Source: Chromatiales bacterium
Lineage (GTDB): Bacteria > Pseudomonadota > Gammaproteobacteria > Steroidobacterales > GCA-2729495
Direction: 5' to 3'
DNA: 64,000 nucleotides
Assembly (NCBI GenBank): GCA_020351875.1
Contig: CP070671.1
Span: 2,414,866-2,478,865, forward strand
Below are positions 1 to 9,028 of the stretch, in pieces (position 1 is the first letter of the stretch; every line of letters starts with the position of its first letter). Made by a program: the position numbers and the translations under genes. The notes under the pieces are model-generated. The model ran no database searches. It was given only the letters and a program-made list of their open reading frames with translations, and was not told the DNA's origin.

Positions 1-1348
1 GGGTCTTGCGCCCGATCAGGTCGTTGGCCTGGATGCCTGTTGTGCCTTCGTAGATGGTCGTGATGCGCGCGTCGCGATAGTGCTGGGCCACCCCGGTTTC
101 TTCCACGTAACCCATGCCACCGTGCACCTGGATGGCCAGCGACGTCAGCACCTGTGACGTTTCCGTGCACCAGCCCTTCACCACCGGTGTGAGCAGCTGA
201 ACCCGCGCATCGTGCGCCGCCCGGGCCCCCTTCTCGGGATTGCGGTGGGCATGATCGAGGTGCGCCCCCGTCACCAGCGCCAGTGCGCGCATGGCCTCGG
301 TGGTTGCCTTGATGGTCATCAGCATGCGCCGCACGTCCGGGTGATGCACGATGGGTGCCGGCCCGTCGCGACCGACCACCGGCCCCTGCACGCGGTCGCG
401 CGCGTAGGCCAGGGCCTGCTGATAGGCGCGCTCGGAAATCGCGACGCCTTCGAGGCCTACCCCGATACGGGCGTGGTTCATCATCGTGAACATGCAGGCC
501 AGGCCGTGATTCGGTGCACCGACCAGGTAGCCCAGCGCGTTCTCGTAAGCCATCACGCAGGTGGGACTGCCGTGAATGCCGAGTTTGTGTTCTACCGATA
601 CCGGGCGCACCGAGTTCGCGTCGCCGAGGCTGCCGTCGGGATTGATCAGCCGTTTGGGCACCGCGAACAGTGAAATGCCGCGTGTGCCTGCCGGCGCATC
701 CGGCAGCCGGGCGAGCACCAGGTGCATGACATTGTCCGTCATGTCGTGGTCACCCCAGGTGATGTAGATCTTCTGCCCGGTAATCCGAAACGCGTCACCA
801 TCCGGTGCGGCCACTGTGCGCACGGCCGACAGGTCCGAACCGGCCTGCGGCTCGGTCAGGTTCATCGTGCCGGTCCACGCGCCGGTCACCATCTTCTCGA
901 GCACCATGGCTTTCAGCGCGTCGTCCGCGTGCAGCTCGACCGCCCGCGCGGCGCCCTGGGTCAGCAGCGGGCACAACGACCATGCGAGGCTCGCCGACTG
1001 CCACATTTCCTCGACGGCCAGGCCCACCAGGTATGGTAAGCCCTGGCCGCCGAAATCCGGCGACTGCGCGAGGCCCGCCCAACCGTTTTCCGCAAACTGG
1101 CGGTACGCGTCCGCGAACTCCTCCGGCACGACAACCCGATCGTTTTCAACCCGCGTACCCTGACTGTCACCCACGCTGTTGATGGGCGCGACGACACCGG
1201 CCGCGAACCCGGCCGCTTCCTCGAGCACGGCCTCGACCAGGTCGTCGGTTGCCTCTTCGTAACCGGGCAGTTGGCCGACCGCTTCGAGCCCGGCCAGCTC
1301 GCGCAGCACAAACAGCATGTCCTTGACCGGGGCGCGATAGTCCGTCAT
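1..1348 (-). CDS. Acyl-CoA dehydrogenase, partial (C-terminus beyond the window)
   Basis: FAD-dependent oxidation of an acyl-CoA thioester in fatty-acid or related acid catabolism. The frame is open from an ATG at 1348 to the window edge, giving about 449 residues of a protein that in this family is usually near 590-600. The N-terminus (MTDYRAPVKDMLFVL) is typical of the long acyl-CoA dehydrogenases with an extra N-terminal segment, a group that includes DmdC. The flavin-region motif TEPQAGSDL lies near residue 165, and TIYEGTTGIQANDLIGR lies at the truncated end. Substrate cannot be assigned: DmdC-like (methylmercaptopropionyl-CoA) and medium or long-chain acyl-CoA are both possible. It is divergent from purU. 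Confidence 0.93.
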   Translation of the reverse strand, partial: MTDYRAPVKDMLFVLRELAGLEAVGQLPGYEEATDDLVEAVLEEAAGFAAGVVAPINSVGDSQGTRVENDRVVVPEEFADAYRQFAENGWAGLAQSPDFGGQGLPYLVGLAVEEMWQSASLAWSLCPLLTQGAARAVELHADDALKAMVLEKMVTGAWTGTMNLTEPQAGSDLSAVRTVAAPDGDAFRITGQKIYITWGDHDMTDNVMHLVLARLPDAPAGTRGISLFAVPKRLINPDGSLGDANSVRPVSVEHKLGIHGSPTCVMAYENALGYLVGAPNHGLACMFTMMNHARIGVGLEGVAISERAYQQALAYARDRVQGPVVGRDGPAPIVHHPDVRRMLMTIKATTEAMRALALVTGAHLDHAHRNPEKGARAAHDARVQLLTPVVKGWCTETSQVLTSLAIQVHGGMGYVEETGVAQHYRDARITTIYEGTTGIQANDLIGRKT

Positions 1349-1506
1349 TCGCGTATGTCTCCGTGACGCTTTCTCAGGGCAGACCCCCAATCTTAGCAAT
1401 CCCGGCTTCCCGGGACATACCGGACCGCGCAGTTTTCGCCCACCGCTCTGCTAACATTCGCCCGCCCCAATCGCCCGGGGCCCAGCCACCACCGCGCGAG
1501 CCGGAT

Positions 1507-2370
1507 ATGACGACCCACGACAACTCATTCATTCTCACCGTCGACTGCCCCGACACGATCGGCATCGTGGCGGCGGTGGCCGGGTGCCTGAGCGACCAGG
1601 GGTTGTTCGTCGAAGAATCGGCGCATTTCGGCGACCGTGATACCGGTCACTTCTTCATGCGCACGGTCTTCACGCCGCAAAAGGGGCACTACTCCCGCGG
1701 CGAATTCAGCGATCGCTTCGAGCCCATCGCCCGCAAGTTTGCGATGAACTGGCGGGTCCACGACATGAAGGTCCGCCCGCGCGTGCTGATCATGGCCTCG
1801 CGGCACGAACACTGTGTGAACGACCTGCTGTATCGATATCGCACCGGTGCGTTGCCGATGGACATACCGGCCATCATTTCCAACCACCTGGACCTCGCCG
1901 GCCTGGCAGAGTGGCATCGCGTGCCTTACTACCACATCCCGGTAACGCCGGAGACCAAGCCCGAGGCAGAAGCGCGCATGCTCGAAATCGTTGCGGACAC
2001 CAACACCGATCTCGTCGTGCTGGCGCGCTACATGCAGGTGTTGTCAGAGCCAACCTGCGAACAACTCGCCGGCCGGGTCATCAATATCCACCATTCTTTC
2101 CTGCCCGGCTTCAAGGGCGCCCGGCCCTATCAGAAAGCCTATGCCCGCGGCGTGAAACTGATTGGCGCGACAGCCCACTACGTCACGCCAGACCTCGACG
2201 AGGGGCCAATCATTCAACAGGGCGTGGAACGGGTCGACCACACGCACTCGCCCGACGAGCTGGCGGCCGTGGGACGCGACGTGGAGAGCCTGACGCTGGC
2301 GCGCGCGGTGAAGCTGCACATCGAGCAGCGCGTGTTTATCAACGGCAGCAAGACCGTAATCCTGCGCTGA
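1507..2370 (+). CDS. purU: Formyltetrahydrofolate deformylase
   Basis: Hydrolyses 10-formyl-THF to THF and formate, balancing one-carbon pools and feeding formate to purine synthesis. The 287-residue protein has an N-terminal ACT-like domain (about 8-80, starting FILTVDCPDTIGI) and a formyltransferase-type catalytic domain (about 90-280). The conserved stretch INIHHSFLPGFKGARPY (193-209) and the Asp in TPDLDEGPII (near 229-231) match PurU. The ATG at 1507 is chosen because the family N-terminus begins just after it. A longer in-frame GTG at 1363 would add 48 unconserved residues. Length is normal for the family. Confidence 0.96.
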   Translation: MTTHDNSFILTVDCPDTIGIVAAVAGCLSDQGLFVEESAHFGDRDTGHFFMRTVFTPQKGHYSRGEFSDRFEPIARKFAMNWRVHDMKVRPRVLIMASRHEHCVNDLLYRYRTGALPMDIPAIISNHLDLAGLAEWHRVPYYHIPVTPETKPEAEARMLEIVADTNTDLVVLARYMQVLSEPTCEQLAGRVINIHHSFLPGFKGARPYQKAYARGVKLIGATAHYVTPDLDEGPIIQQGVERVDHTHSPDELAAVGRDVESLTLARAVKLHIEQRVFINGSKTVILR

Positions 2371-2398
2371 TTGTCGGCGGGCTCGCCGCCTGGCAGAT

Positions 2399-3472
2399 TC
2401 AGCCGGCTTTGCGGGCGCGCACGACGGGCCGCAGCAGTCCCGCTGCTTCGCGCAGAGTTGCCTCGGTGGTCGGCCAGTCGATACACGCATCCGTCACCGA
2501 CACGCCGTACTCCAGGTCGGCCGGGTTATCCCTGAGCTTCTGGTTGCCGGCGTGCAGGTGACTCTCGAGCATGAAACCGATAATCGACCGATTGCCGTTC
2601 ACGACCTGCTCCACACAGTCGCGCGCGACCAGGGGCTGGAGCGACGGGTCCTTGTTGGAGTTGCCGTGGCTGCAGTCGATGACCACGTGGGCCGGCAACC
2701 TGGCCGCGGCGAGGGCTTTTTCGGTGAGCGCCACGCTGACGGAATCGTAGTTCGGCCGCCCGCCGCCACCGCGCAGCACGATGTGGCCGTAAGGGTTGCC
2801 CCGGGTGCGAAAAACCGCGCTGCGGCCGTCCTGGTTGATACCCAGGAACGCGTGCGGCTCGCGGGCCGACTCCAGCGCGTTGATCGCCACGTCCAGCGAC
2901 CCATCGGTGCCGTTCTTGAAACCCACCGGCGTGGACAAGCCGCTGGCCATTTCGCGATGGGTCTGCGACTCGGTGGTCCGGGCGCCGATCGCCGCCCACG
3001 AAATCAGGTCGCCGAAGTACTGCGGCATGATCGGATCGAGAGCCTCGGTTGCCGTAGGCAGGCCCATTTCACTCAGGTCCAGCAGCAGGCGTCGCGCTGT
3101 CCGAATGCCCTTTTCGATATGGAAGGAATCATCCATATCCGGATCGTTGACCAGCCCCTTCCAGCCCACCGTGGTGCGCGGTTTCTCGAAATACACGCGC
3201 ATCACGATCACCAGGACGTCCTGAAGTTCATCAGCCAGCTTTTTCAGGCGCCGCGCGTAGTCCATTGCGGCATCCACATCGTGTATGGAACACGGCCCCA
3301 CGACCGTGAACAGCCGCGGGTCCCGGTCGTCCATGATCTCGCGCAGCGTGCGGCGGCTGCGCAGCACGGTGGTTTCCGCCGCCGGGGTGGCTGGCAACTC
3401 CGCCTTCACCTCGGCCGGTGATGGCAACACCTGCTTGTCGGCGACGTTGACGTTGTAAAGCTGGTTTTCCAT
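2399..3472 (-). CDS. 3-deoxy-7-phosphoheptulonate (DAHP) synthase, type I alpha
   Basis: First step of the shikimate pathway: condenses phosphoenolpyruvate and erythrose 4-phosphate. The 357-residue protein carries the AroF/G/H signatures GPCSIHD (metal ligand Cys61), KPRTTVGWKG (98-107), GARTTESQTHREMASG (164-179), and DCSHGNSNK near 266-274. The start at 3472 (MENQLYNVNV) gives the normal family length; an upstream alternative at 3523 adds Pro-rich sequence unlike the family. The feedback specificity (Phe, Tyr or Trp) cannot be read safely, so no aroF/G/H symbol is given. It converges with purU and is divergent from the kinase gene. Confidence 0.95.
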   Translation of the reverse strand: MENQLYNVNVADKQVLPSPAEVKAELPATPAAETTVLRSRRTLREIMDDRDPRLFTVVGPCSIHDVDAAMDYARRLKKLADELQDVLVIVMRVYFEKPRTTVGWKGLVNDPDMDDSFHIEKGIRTARRLLLDLSEMGLPTATEALDPIMPQYFGDLISWAAIGARTTESQTHREMASGLSTPVGFKNGTDGSLDVAINALESAREPHAFLGINQDGRSAVFRTRGNPYGHIVLRGGGGRPNYDSVSVALTEKALAAARLPAHVVIDCSHGNSNKDPSLQPLVARDCVEQVVNGNRSIIGFMLESHLHAGNQKLRDNPADLEYGVSVTDACIDWPTTEATLREAAGLLRPVVRARKAG

Positions 3473-3641
3473 AGCCGGCCACCTCTGCGGCCGCGGGCCC
3501 AGGGCCTGTTTCGGGGGGCGCAAGGATACCAGTTGTCGGCGCTAATGCTGCCCCGGGAATTGACCGGTCGCGCTTGCTGCCGTGCGGGATAGAATAGGGA
3601 TCGGGGACAGCGCAGGATGGCGACGGGTGTCCACAGTCAAA

Positions 3642-4430
3642 ATGCCGCGGGCGCGGCAGACCCTCGGCAAGTACCGGATCGAGAAGCGCCTGGCCGTCGG
3701 CCCGCGGGCCTCGGTCTATCGCGCCTATGACACGATTCACGGGACCTGGGTCGCATTGAAGATCGCCGACCCCGCGGTCATCTCGGAGGCCTTTCTCGAG
3801 GACTTCCGTCGCGAGGCCCGCCTGTCGGTAAAGATGGAGCACCCGAACGTGCTGCCCATCCAGAACGCCTGCTTTCTCGACGGGCTGTTCGTCATTGCGA
3901 TGCCGCTTGGCCACGAAACCCTGGCCGACCGCATGACCCGGCGCATGTCCACCCGGCTGGCGCTGGATTTCACCCGCCAGGCCCTGGCCGCGCTGGCCCA
4001 TGCCCACAGTCGCAACATCATTCACTGCGACGTGAAGCCTGACAATTTCATCCTGTTTGACGACAACCGCCTGAAGCTGACGGATTTCGGTTTTTCGAAA
4101 GTCATGGTCCGCCCGGGGCAGAAAGGTTCCGGCTCGGGCACCGTCGGCTACCTCGCCCCGGAACAGGCGCTCGGTCGGCCGATGTTCCAGTCCGACGTCT
4201 TCGCACTGTCGTTGATGATCTACGAGCTGTTCAGCGGGTCACTGCCCGAGTGGCCCTTTCAGTGGCCGCCGCCGGGCTATTCACGGATTCGCGGCAAGCT
4301 GCGCCCGAAGGTGTTGCGCTGGTTGCGCAAAGGCATGGAATACAAACCGCAGGCGCGCTATCGCAACGCGGTCGCCATGGAGCGCGCCTTCGACGAGATC
4401 CCGCTGAAGCTGGTGGCGCGTCGTGGCTGA
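3642..4430 (+). CDS. Serine/threonine protein kinase, single-domain
   Basis: A Hanks-type kinase of 262 residues with no transmembrane or sensor domain. Visible motifs are the beta-3 lysine in VALKIADP (Lys40), HCDVKPDNFIL (128-138; the usual HRD is HCD), DFG in LTDFGFSK (148-150) and APEQALG (172-178). The glycine-rich loop (VGPRASVYRAY) is degenerate. The start is uncertain: ATG 3642 has a weak ribosome site, GTG 3627 lies behind an AGGA about 9 bases upstream, and GTG 3582 is also in frame. The stop overlaps the next gene by 8 bases, so kinase and phosphatase are almost certainly co-translated as a reversible phosphorylation pair. The substrate is unknown. Confidence 0.9.
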   Translation: MPRARQTLGKYRIEKRLAVGPRASVYRAYDTIHGTWVALKIADPAVISEAFLEDFRREARLSVKMEHPNVLPIQNACFLDGLFVIAMPLGHETLADRMTRRMSTRLALDFTRQALAALAHAHSRNIIHCDVKPDNFILFDDNRLKLTDFGFSKVMVRPGQKGSGSGTVGYLAPEQALGRPMFQSDVFALSLMIYELFSGSLPEWPFQWPPPGYSRIRGKLRPKVLRWLRKGMEYKPQARYRNAVAMERAFDEIPLKLVARRG

Positions 4431-5280
4431 GCGCCGCAAGAAAACCAGGCTGGTCGCCACAACGCTGGACAAACCCAAGCTGTACCTGGGCGAGCAGGAC
4501 GACGAGCGCGCCGTCTACCGGACCAAGCTCGGGCAGGTGGCAGCCGTCAGTGTTGGTGACGCCGAGAAGAATGGGCCGAACGAAGATTCGGCCGCCATCA
4601 TCCCGGTGAACGATACGCACGTCGTACTGGCGGTGGCGGACGGCGTTGGTGGCCTGGCCGGCGCGCGGCGTGCATCGAATCTCACGGTACAGGCGCTGCG
4701 CAAGGCCCTGAACAGCAACGCGGAGGCGCCGGGGCGCAGCCTGCGCTCGGCGATCCTGGACGGCATCGACGCGGCGAACAGCGCAATCCTGGAATCCGGC
4801 GGCGGGGGTGCCAGTACCCTCGCACTGGCGGAAATCGGTCCCGATTACGTGCGCCCCTACCACGTCGGCGACTCCATCGTGCTGATCTGCGGGCAGCGCG
4901 GCAAACTCAAGCTATACACCACGCCGCATTCCCCGGTGGGCTTTGCGATGGAGGCCGGGCTGCTGGACGAAAAAGAAGCCATGGAGCACACCGAACTGAA
5001 CCTGATCTTCAACGTGATCGGGTCCTCGGACATGCGGGTCGAGGTGGGTTCCGAGCTACCCCTCGCACCGCGCGACACGCTGCTGCTGGCCAGTGACGGG
5101 CTCACCGACAACGTCCTGCAAGACGAGATCATCGCCGCGGTGCGCTCAGGCCCGTTGGACCGGGCCATCAACCGAGTGGCGAACCTGGCCCTGGAACGCA
5201 TGCGCGGGGACACGGCGAATACGCCCTCGAAACCGGACGACCTGACCGCCCTGCTATTCCGCCGCCACCCACCACGCTAG
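4423..5280 (+). CDS. PP2C-family protein phosphatase
   Basis: A metal-dependent Ser/Thr phosphatase of 285 residues, expected to reverse the activity of the overlapping kinase. PP2C motifs appear in order: NGPNEDSA (50-57), VADGVGG (71-77), GASTLALAEI (129-138), VGDS (148-151), LLASDGLTDN (221-230) and KPDDLTALL near the end. The Asp residues that bind the two metals are present. The start is GTG at 4423, inside the kinase reading frame, which implies translational coupling. No membrane segment is seen, so the pair should act in the cytoplasm. Its stop codon directly abuts the inverted-repeat element at 5281. Confidence 0.92.
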   Translation: MAERRKKTRLVATTLDKPKLYLGEQDDERAVYRTKLGQVAAVSVGDAEKNGPNEDSAAIIPVNDTHVVLAVADGVGGLAGARRASNLTVQALRKALNSNAEAPGRSLRSAILDGIDAANSAILESGGGGASTLALAEIGPDYVRPYHVGDSIVLICGQRGKLKLYTTPHSPVGFAMEAGLLDEKEAMEHTELNLIFNVIGSSDMRVEVGSELPLAPRDTLLLASDGLTDNVLQDEIIAAVRSGPLDRAINRVANLALERMRGDTANTPSKPDDLTALLFRRHPPR

Positions 5281-5372
5281 AAATTCGGGGGGACAGTTTG
5301 CCCGTTTACCACGATGTGGATGGCCGGCGGACCAAGTCCCGTGCGGAAATAGGTAAACTGTGCCCCGAATTT
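5281..5372. repeat. Imperfect inverted-repeat element (REP/MITE-like)
   Basis: The left arm begins AAATTCGGGGGGACAGTTTG at 5281. The right arm, 5352-5372, reads GGTAAACTGTGCCCCGAATTT, close to its reverse complement with a small insertion in the left arm. The element fills almost the whole gap between the PP2C stop and the ribosome-binding site of the next gene. The flanking phrase GTGCGGAAATAGGTAAACTG resembles repeats I recall from many proteobacterial genomes near IS200-like (RAYT) transposases. That resemblance is from memory and was not searched. Confidence 0.7.
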
Positions 5373-5386
5373 GCCGGAGAACGACA

Positions 5387-6325
5387 ATGACAAGGGAATC
5401 GACGCTGAAACCATTCGCCTATGGCGACATCTTTGCTGGCGCCACACTGCTGAACGACCCGGAGGACGATCACGCCGGCCCGGGGCGCATCATCCAGTAC
5501 GACAGTGACCTGAATGAGAAGGGCGTGCTGTGGGCCGAGGGGACGACCCACCTGGTCGGCGGACTGAAGTTCGGCCCGGACGGCAATCTGTGGGCCTTCG
5601 ACAGTAACGCGCACTGCGTGCTGCGAGTCAGCCCCGACGGCAACCAGATGCCGCAGATCAAGTTTGCCGACCGGTCGTTTTCCAACTGCAATTTCGCACC
5701 CGACGGCACCATATTGATGGGCGAGCACCTGGTTGGCAGCGAAAGCCGCTTTCCCCTCGGCACGACGCTGTCGCACGTCCCGGGTACTGAAGTCTTCGGC
5801 TACGGCCACGTGTGGCGTTTCACGCTCGATGGCGAGAGAGTGGCCGAGTATGAGACGGAAACAACCGGCGGCATGACCGGTTTCCTCGGTTGCACGACGT
5901 CGAGCCTCGCCCCGGACGGTAAGACGCTGATCTACAGCTCCGAAACCGGGCCAAAGATCTTCCAGTACGACGTCGAGGCGGACCGGCAACTGCCCGACCT
6001 TGTGACTTTTACGCCCGAGAGCCGCCAGATGGTGCTGGTGGCCACGCACCGGCCGGACGGCACCCTGCTGATGATCAAGGCAGTGTCCCGCGAAGAATTC
6101 GTGATGGTGCACCTGAGTCCGGACGCCGACGAACTGCGCACCTATGAACTGCCCGGACCGGGCTGGGCCATCATTGCCCCGTCGCTGGACCCGAACGTGG
6201 TGCTGCTGGGGAATTTTTTCACCGGCACCGTGGCGAAGTTCGACCTCGACAGCGGCGAAGTGCTCGCTCAGACTGACGTCGGTGTCCAGCGGTCGCTGGC
6301 CGGCATCGCCCAGTACGAGGGCTAG
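5387..6325 (+). CDS. SMP-30/NHL-type beta-propeller protein, function unknown
   Basis: A 312-residue protein without signal peptide. It contains repeated blade-like phrases: LKFGPDGNLWAFD, FAPDGTILMGE, LAPDGKTLIYSSE, THRPDGTLLMIK and SLDPNVVLLGNF. These are typical of six-bladed SMP-30/gluconolactonase or NHL propellers. The ATG at 5387 follows GGAGA at 5376-5380. It lies downstream of the kinase/phosphatase pair but is separated from it by a repeat element, so co-transcription is uncertain. A lactonase role is possible, but the metal-binding residues were not confirmed; a scaffold or sugar-lactone hydrolase would both fit. It ends just before a bidirectional terminator. Confidence 0.8.
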   Translation: MTRESTLKPFAYGDIFAGATLLNDPEDDHAGPGRIIQYDSDLNEKGVLWAEGTTHLVGGLKFGPDGNLWAFDSNAHCVLRVSPDGNQMPQIKFADRSFSNCNFAPDGTILMGEHLVGSESRFPLGTTLSHVPGTEVFGYGHVWRFTLDGERVAEYETETTGGMTGFLGCTTSSLAPDGKTLIYSSETGPKIFQYDVEADRQLPDLVTFTPESRQMVLVATHRPDGTLLMIKAVSREEFVMVHLSPDADELRTYELPGPGWAIIAPSLDPNVVLLGNFFTGTVAKFDLDSGEVLAQTDVGVQRSLAGIAQYEG

Positions 6326-6350
6326 CGAACACCTGACGCCATCATCAGCA

Positions 6351-6374
6351 AACGGCCGGCAAAAGCCGGCCGTT
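6351..6374. terminator. Bidirectional hairpin between convergent genes
   Basis: AACGGCCGGC, an AAAA loop, then GCCGGCCGTT form a perfect 10-bp stem. It lies between the stop of the propeller gene (6325) and the stop of the minus-strand Rieske gene (6401). The U-tract is poor on both strands, so efficiency is uncertain. Confidence 0.7.
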
Positions 6375-6400
6375 GTTCCTGAACTTCCTGCTGGAAGCGT

Positions 6401-7552
6401 CTAGCCTGCCGCCTTGAGTTCGGCCTTCGCCGCCCCGCCTGCCTGCAGCGGAATCGCGTCCAGCACCCAGCCCTTGTGATCGCGGCGCGCGGGGCTCGGG
6501 ATCGCGTACGCAACCTTGATGCGATTGCTTTCCACCTTGTCCACGTCGATACGCCAGCCCTCGGCATCCCATTCCTTCAGTTTCTCCCGATACATCAGGA
6601 TGACCTTGTCCGCCGGCACCATGAATTCCTTGGTGTTGGTCGGCGGCGTCAGGACCGGGCGCAGATCTTCGATCACGACCTTATCCTGGTCGGCCACGTA
6701 CTGGTTACGCTCGATCATGTAAGCGTCGTGCTTGTCTTCCAGGAAGCCGTTACGCATGCAGAGCAGGTACAGGTGAATGTTGCCGTCATCCAGCGGCCGC
6801 TCGAACAGGTACTGATGGAACCAGATGGTCTCGCTCGCATGGATGTACGTCCAGACCATGTTCGGCCCGTGATGGCCGGTTCCCACTTCCAGATCACCGG
6901 CTTGCGTGCGGCCTTCCGCCATCTGACCTTCGGGCAGCGGCGGTGCGTTGAAGGTGTGCCAGAAGCCGTTGCCCCAAGAGGCCCAGTCCGGCTTCGCCTC
7001 GATGCGCATGTCACCGATCTTGTACTCTTCGTCTTCACCGCCGAAGCCATGCGTATCGTGCACGAACTCATTGTGCGCCGGGTCGATACCGTTCTCGATG
7101 GACCGCTCGTAGTTACCCTTGATGCCATAGTGCTGCAGCGTGGGGTGCCAGCCTTCCTGGTCGTATTCCGGCACGTCCATGATCGGTGGGCGCTCGTTTT
7201 CACCCAGCTCGCCGAGGAACGCGAAGACCATGCCGTAGCGCTCTTCCACCGGGTACGCGTCGATGCGCGTGCGCGCGGGGACGCTGCCGTTGGGCCCCAG
7301 AGACGGAATCTTCTTGCAGTTGCCGTCGCCGTCGAACTGCCACCCGTGATACGGGCACTGCACGCAGTCACCGCGAACCTTGCCGCCGGACAGCGAACCG
7401 CCGCGGTGGGTGCAGGTGTTGCTCAGACAGTGCGCCTGGCCTTCCGAGTCGCGAAAAACGACGAAATCCTGACCCAGGGCCTGGACTTTCAAAGGCTTAT
7501 CCGCCTCCACCTCTTCTGCAGTGGCCATCGGATACCAGAAATTGATGTACAT
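6401..7552 (-). CDS. Rieske [2Fe-2S] aromatic ring-hydroxylating oxygenase, alpha-type subunit (copy 1)
   Basis: A 383-residue oxygenase with an N-terminal Rieske domain: CTH (Cys47, His49) and CPYH (Cys66, His69). The catalytic-domain iron motif NGIDPAHNEFVH (154-165) supplies His160 and His165, with bridging Asp157. The start ATG at 7552 has a strong GAGGAG site just upstream. A cognate ferredoxin or reductase gene is not adjacent, so electrons must come from elsewhere. It is closely similar to the second copy at 42773-43921, including the ends AYAIPSPARR and GWVLD. Likely action is hydroxylation or O-demethylation of an aromatic or polycyclic substrate; the substrate is unknown. Confidence 0.93.
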   Translation of the reverse strand: MYINFWYPMATAEEVEADKPLKVQALGQDFVVFRDSEGQAHCLSNTCTHRGGSLSGGKVRGDCVQCPYHGWQFDGDGNCKKIPSLGPNGSVPARTRIDAYPVEERYGMVFAFLGELGENERPPIMDVPEYDQEGWHPTLQHYGIKGNYERSIENGIDPAHNEFVHDTHGFGGEDEEYKIGDMRIEAKPDWASWGNGFWHTFNAPPLPEGQMAEGRTQAGDLEVGTGHHGPNMVWTYIHASETIWFHQYLFERPLDDGNIHLYLLCMRNGFLEDKHDAYMIERNQYVADQDKVVIEDLRPVLTPPTNTKEFMVPADKVILMYREKLKEWDAEGWRIDVDKVESNRIKVAYAIPSPARRDHKGWVLDAIPLQAGGAAKAELKAAG

Positions 7553-7657
7553 ATTTTTCTCCTCGAGCGCCGCGGGCTCCGGCGGACGCGGCTTTCATCT
7601 CCAAAACTATAGGCGGGTTCGGCCCGCCGGCCAATACGGATTCTCCGACCCCTCGCC

Positions 7658-8827
7658 TCAGGCCTCGCGGGCCCGGGCAATGGCGACCAGCGCGAGTGCC
7701 GCGACAATGACGCCGGCACCGGCAAAAAGCGGGCTGTTGACGCCCAGGCTCGCGAAAAGCAGCCCGGATATGGGCGGCCCGACAGACCGGCCCATCCAGC
7801 TCCCGGACTGGTAAACACCCAGCACCAGCCCCCGCTCGGTGTCCGCCGCCTGTTTCGTGACCAGGCTCGACATCGTGGTGATGAACAGCGCCCCGCCCGC
7901 GGCAGTGAAAGTGATGCCGAAGATCATGAAGGGCCAGGTGGGCGCCTGGGTCATGATCAGCAACCCGGCGCAGTAGCTGATCAGCCCGGCCATCACCAGC
8001 CGACCTTCGCCAAAAATCGGCACGATGCGGCCCACGAGCACGCCCTGTACCAGGCCTACCAGCAAGCCCAGGTACGTGAAAATTGCCCCGACTTCCCGCG
8101 GCCCCCAGCCGTAGCGCTCACCCGACCACAGCGGGAAGATCGTCTCGAACAGCGCCATCGCCACGTAGACCATGAAACCGATCAGCACCATGGTGGCCAG
8201 CGCCGGCTTGCGCATGACCCGGCGCGTCGCAGCCAGCTGGCTTTCTGCGTGTTCGCTGTTGGCCCGCTCTCGCTGCTCGGGGGTCAGGCTCTCGCGCAGG
8301 AAGACGATCGCCGCGATACAGGTCACGGCGCAGATTACCGACGCGGTGATGGCCGGCCAGAAAAGATTGGCCGACTCCGCATCGGAACCGCCGAGTATGC
8401 CGCCCATTGCCGGGCCGACGATGAAACCCAGGCTGATGGCCCCACCGATCAGTCCCAGGCCACCCGCCCGCTTCTCCGCGGGCGTGATGTCGGTGACATA
8501 GGCCATCGCAACCGGCAGGTTGCCGGAGGTCAGCCCATTCAACGCGCGGGCAATTGCCAGCATCCACAAGTTGTCGGCAAAAGCCAGCAGCAGGTAGCCG
8601 CCAACCTGCCCGGCCAGGCTCAGCACCAGCAGCGGCTTGCGGCCGAAGCGGTCGCTCAGGCGACCCCAGATCGGTGACGACAGGAACTGGCCCACGGAGA
8701 ACAGGCCAATGATGGTGGTTGCCACCGCAGGCGACGCACCCAGGTTCTCCGCGAAGAACAGGAAACTCGGCAGCACGAGCCCGAAGCCCAGGCCGGAGAG
8801 CAGAATGGTCGTCAGCAGGATCGGCAT
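7658..8827 (-). CDS. MFS transporter (DHA1/TetA-like, 12 TM)
   Basis: A 389-residue integral membrane protein with about 12 hydrophobic segments. The MFS loop 2-3 signature GRLSDRFGRKPLL follows the second segment. The architecture resembles drug/H+ antiporters, but substrate import is equally possible given the catabolic neighbours. ATG 8827 begins directly at the first membrane helix (MPILLTTILLSGLGFGLVL), so a slightly longer N-terminus is not excluded, although no upstream ATG extends it convincingly. It lies 105 bases upstream of the Rieske gene on the same strand and may be co-transcribed with it. Confidence 0.9.
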   Translation of the reverse strand: MPILLTTILLSGLGFGLVLPSFLFFAENLGASPAVATTIIGLFSVGQFLSSPIWGRLSDRFGRKPLLVLSLAGQVGGYLLLAFADNLWMLAIARALNGLTSGNLPVAMAYVTDITPAEKRAGGLGLIGGAISLGFIVGPAMGGILGGSDAESANLFWPAITASVICAVTCIAAIVFLRESLTPEQRERANSEHAESQLAATRRVMRKPALATMVLIGFMVYVAMALFETIFPLWSGERYGWGPREVGAIFTYLGLLVGLVQGVLVGRIVPIFGEGRLVMAGLISYCAGLLIMTQAPTWPFMIFGITFTAAGGALFITTMSSLVTKQAADTERGLVLGVYQSGSWMGRSVGPPISGLLFASLGVNSPLFAGAGVIVAALALVAIARAREA

Positions 8828-9028
8828 GGGCGGGGCGGCTCGGTTCGAGATGCAATTTGTCGCCAGCGACGGACGACACGAGGCGGCGTACTATCCGGGA
8901 AAGGCCGCCGACTGTAAACAAGGCACCCCCTCGGCCAACCGGGCCGTGGGCAAAGGCCGGACCGGCGGTTGCGGGCAGCCGCCGCGTGGCTGGAAACTCT
9001 GTGTCATCGCCGAACACGGAGAACCGGA

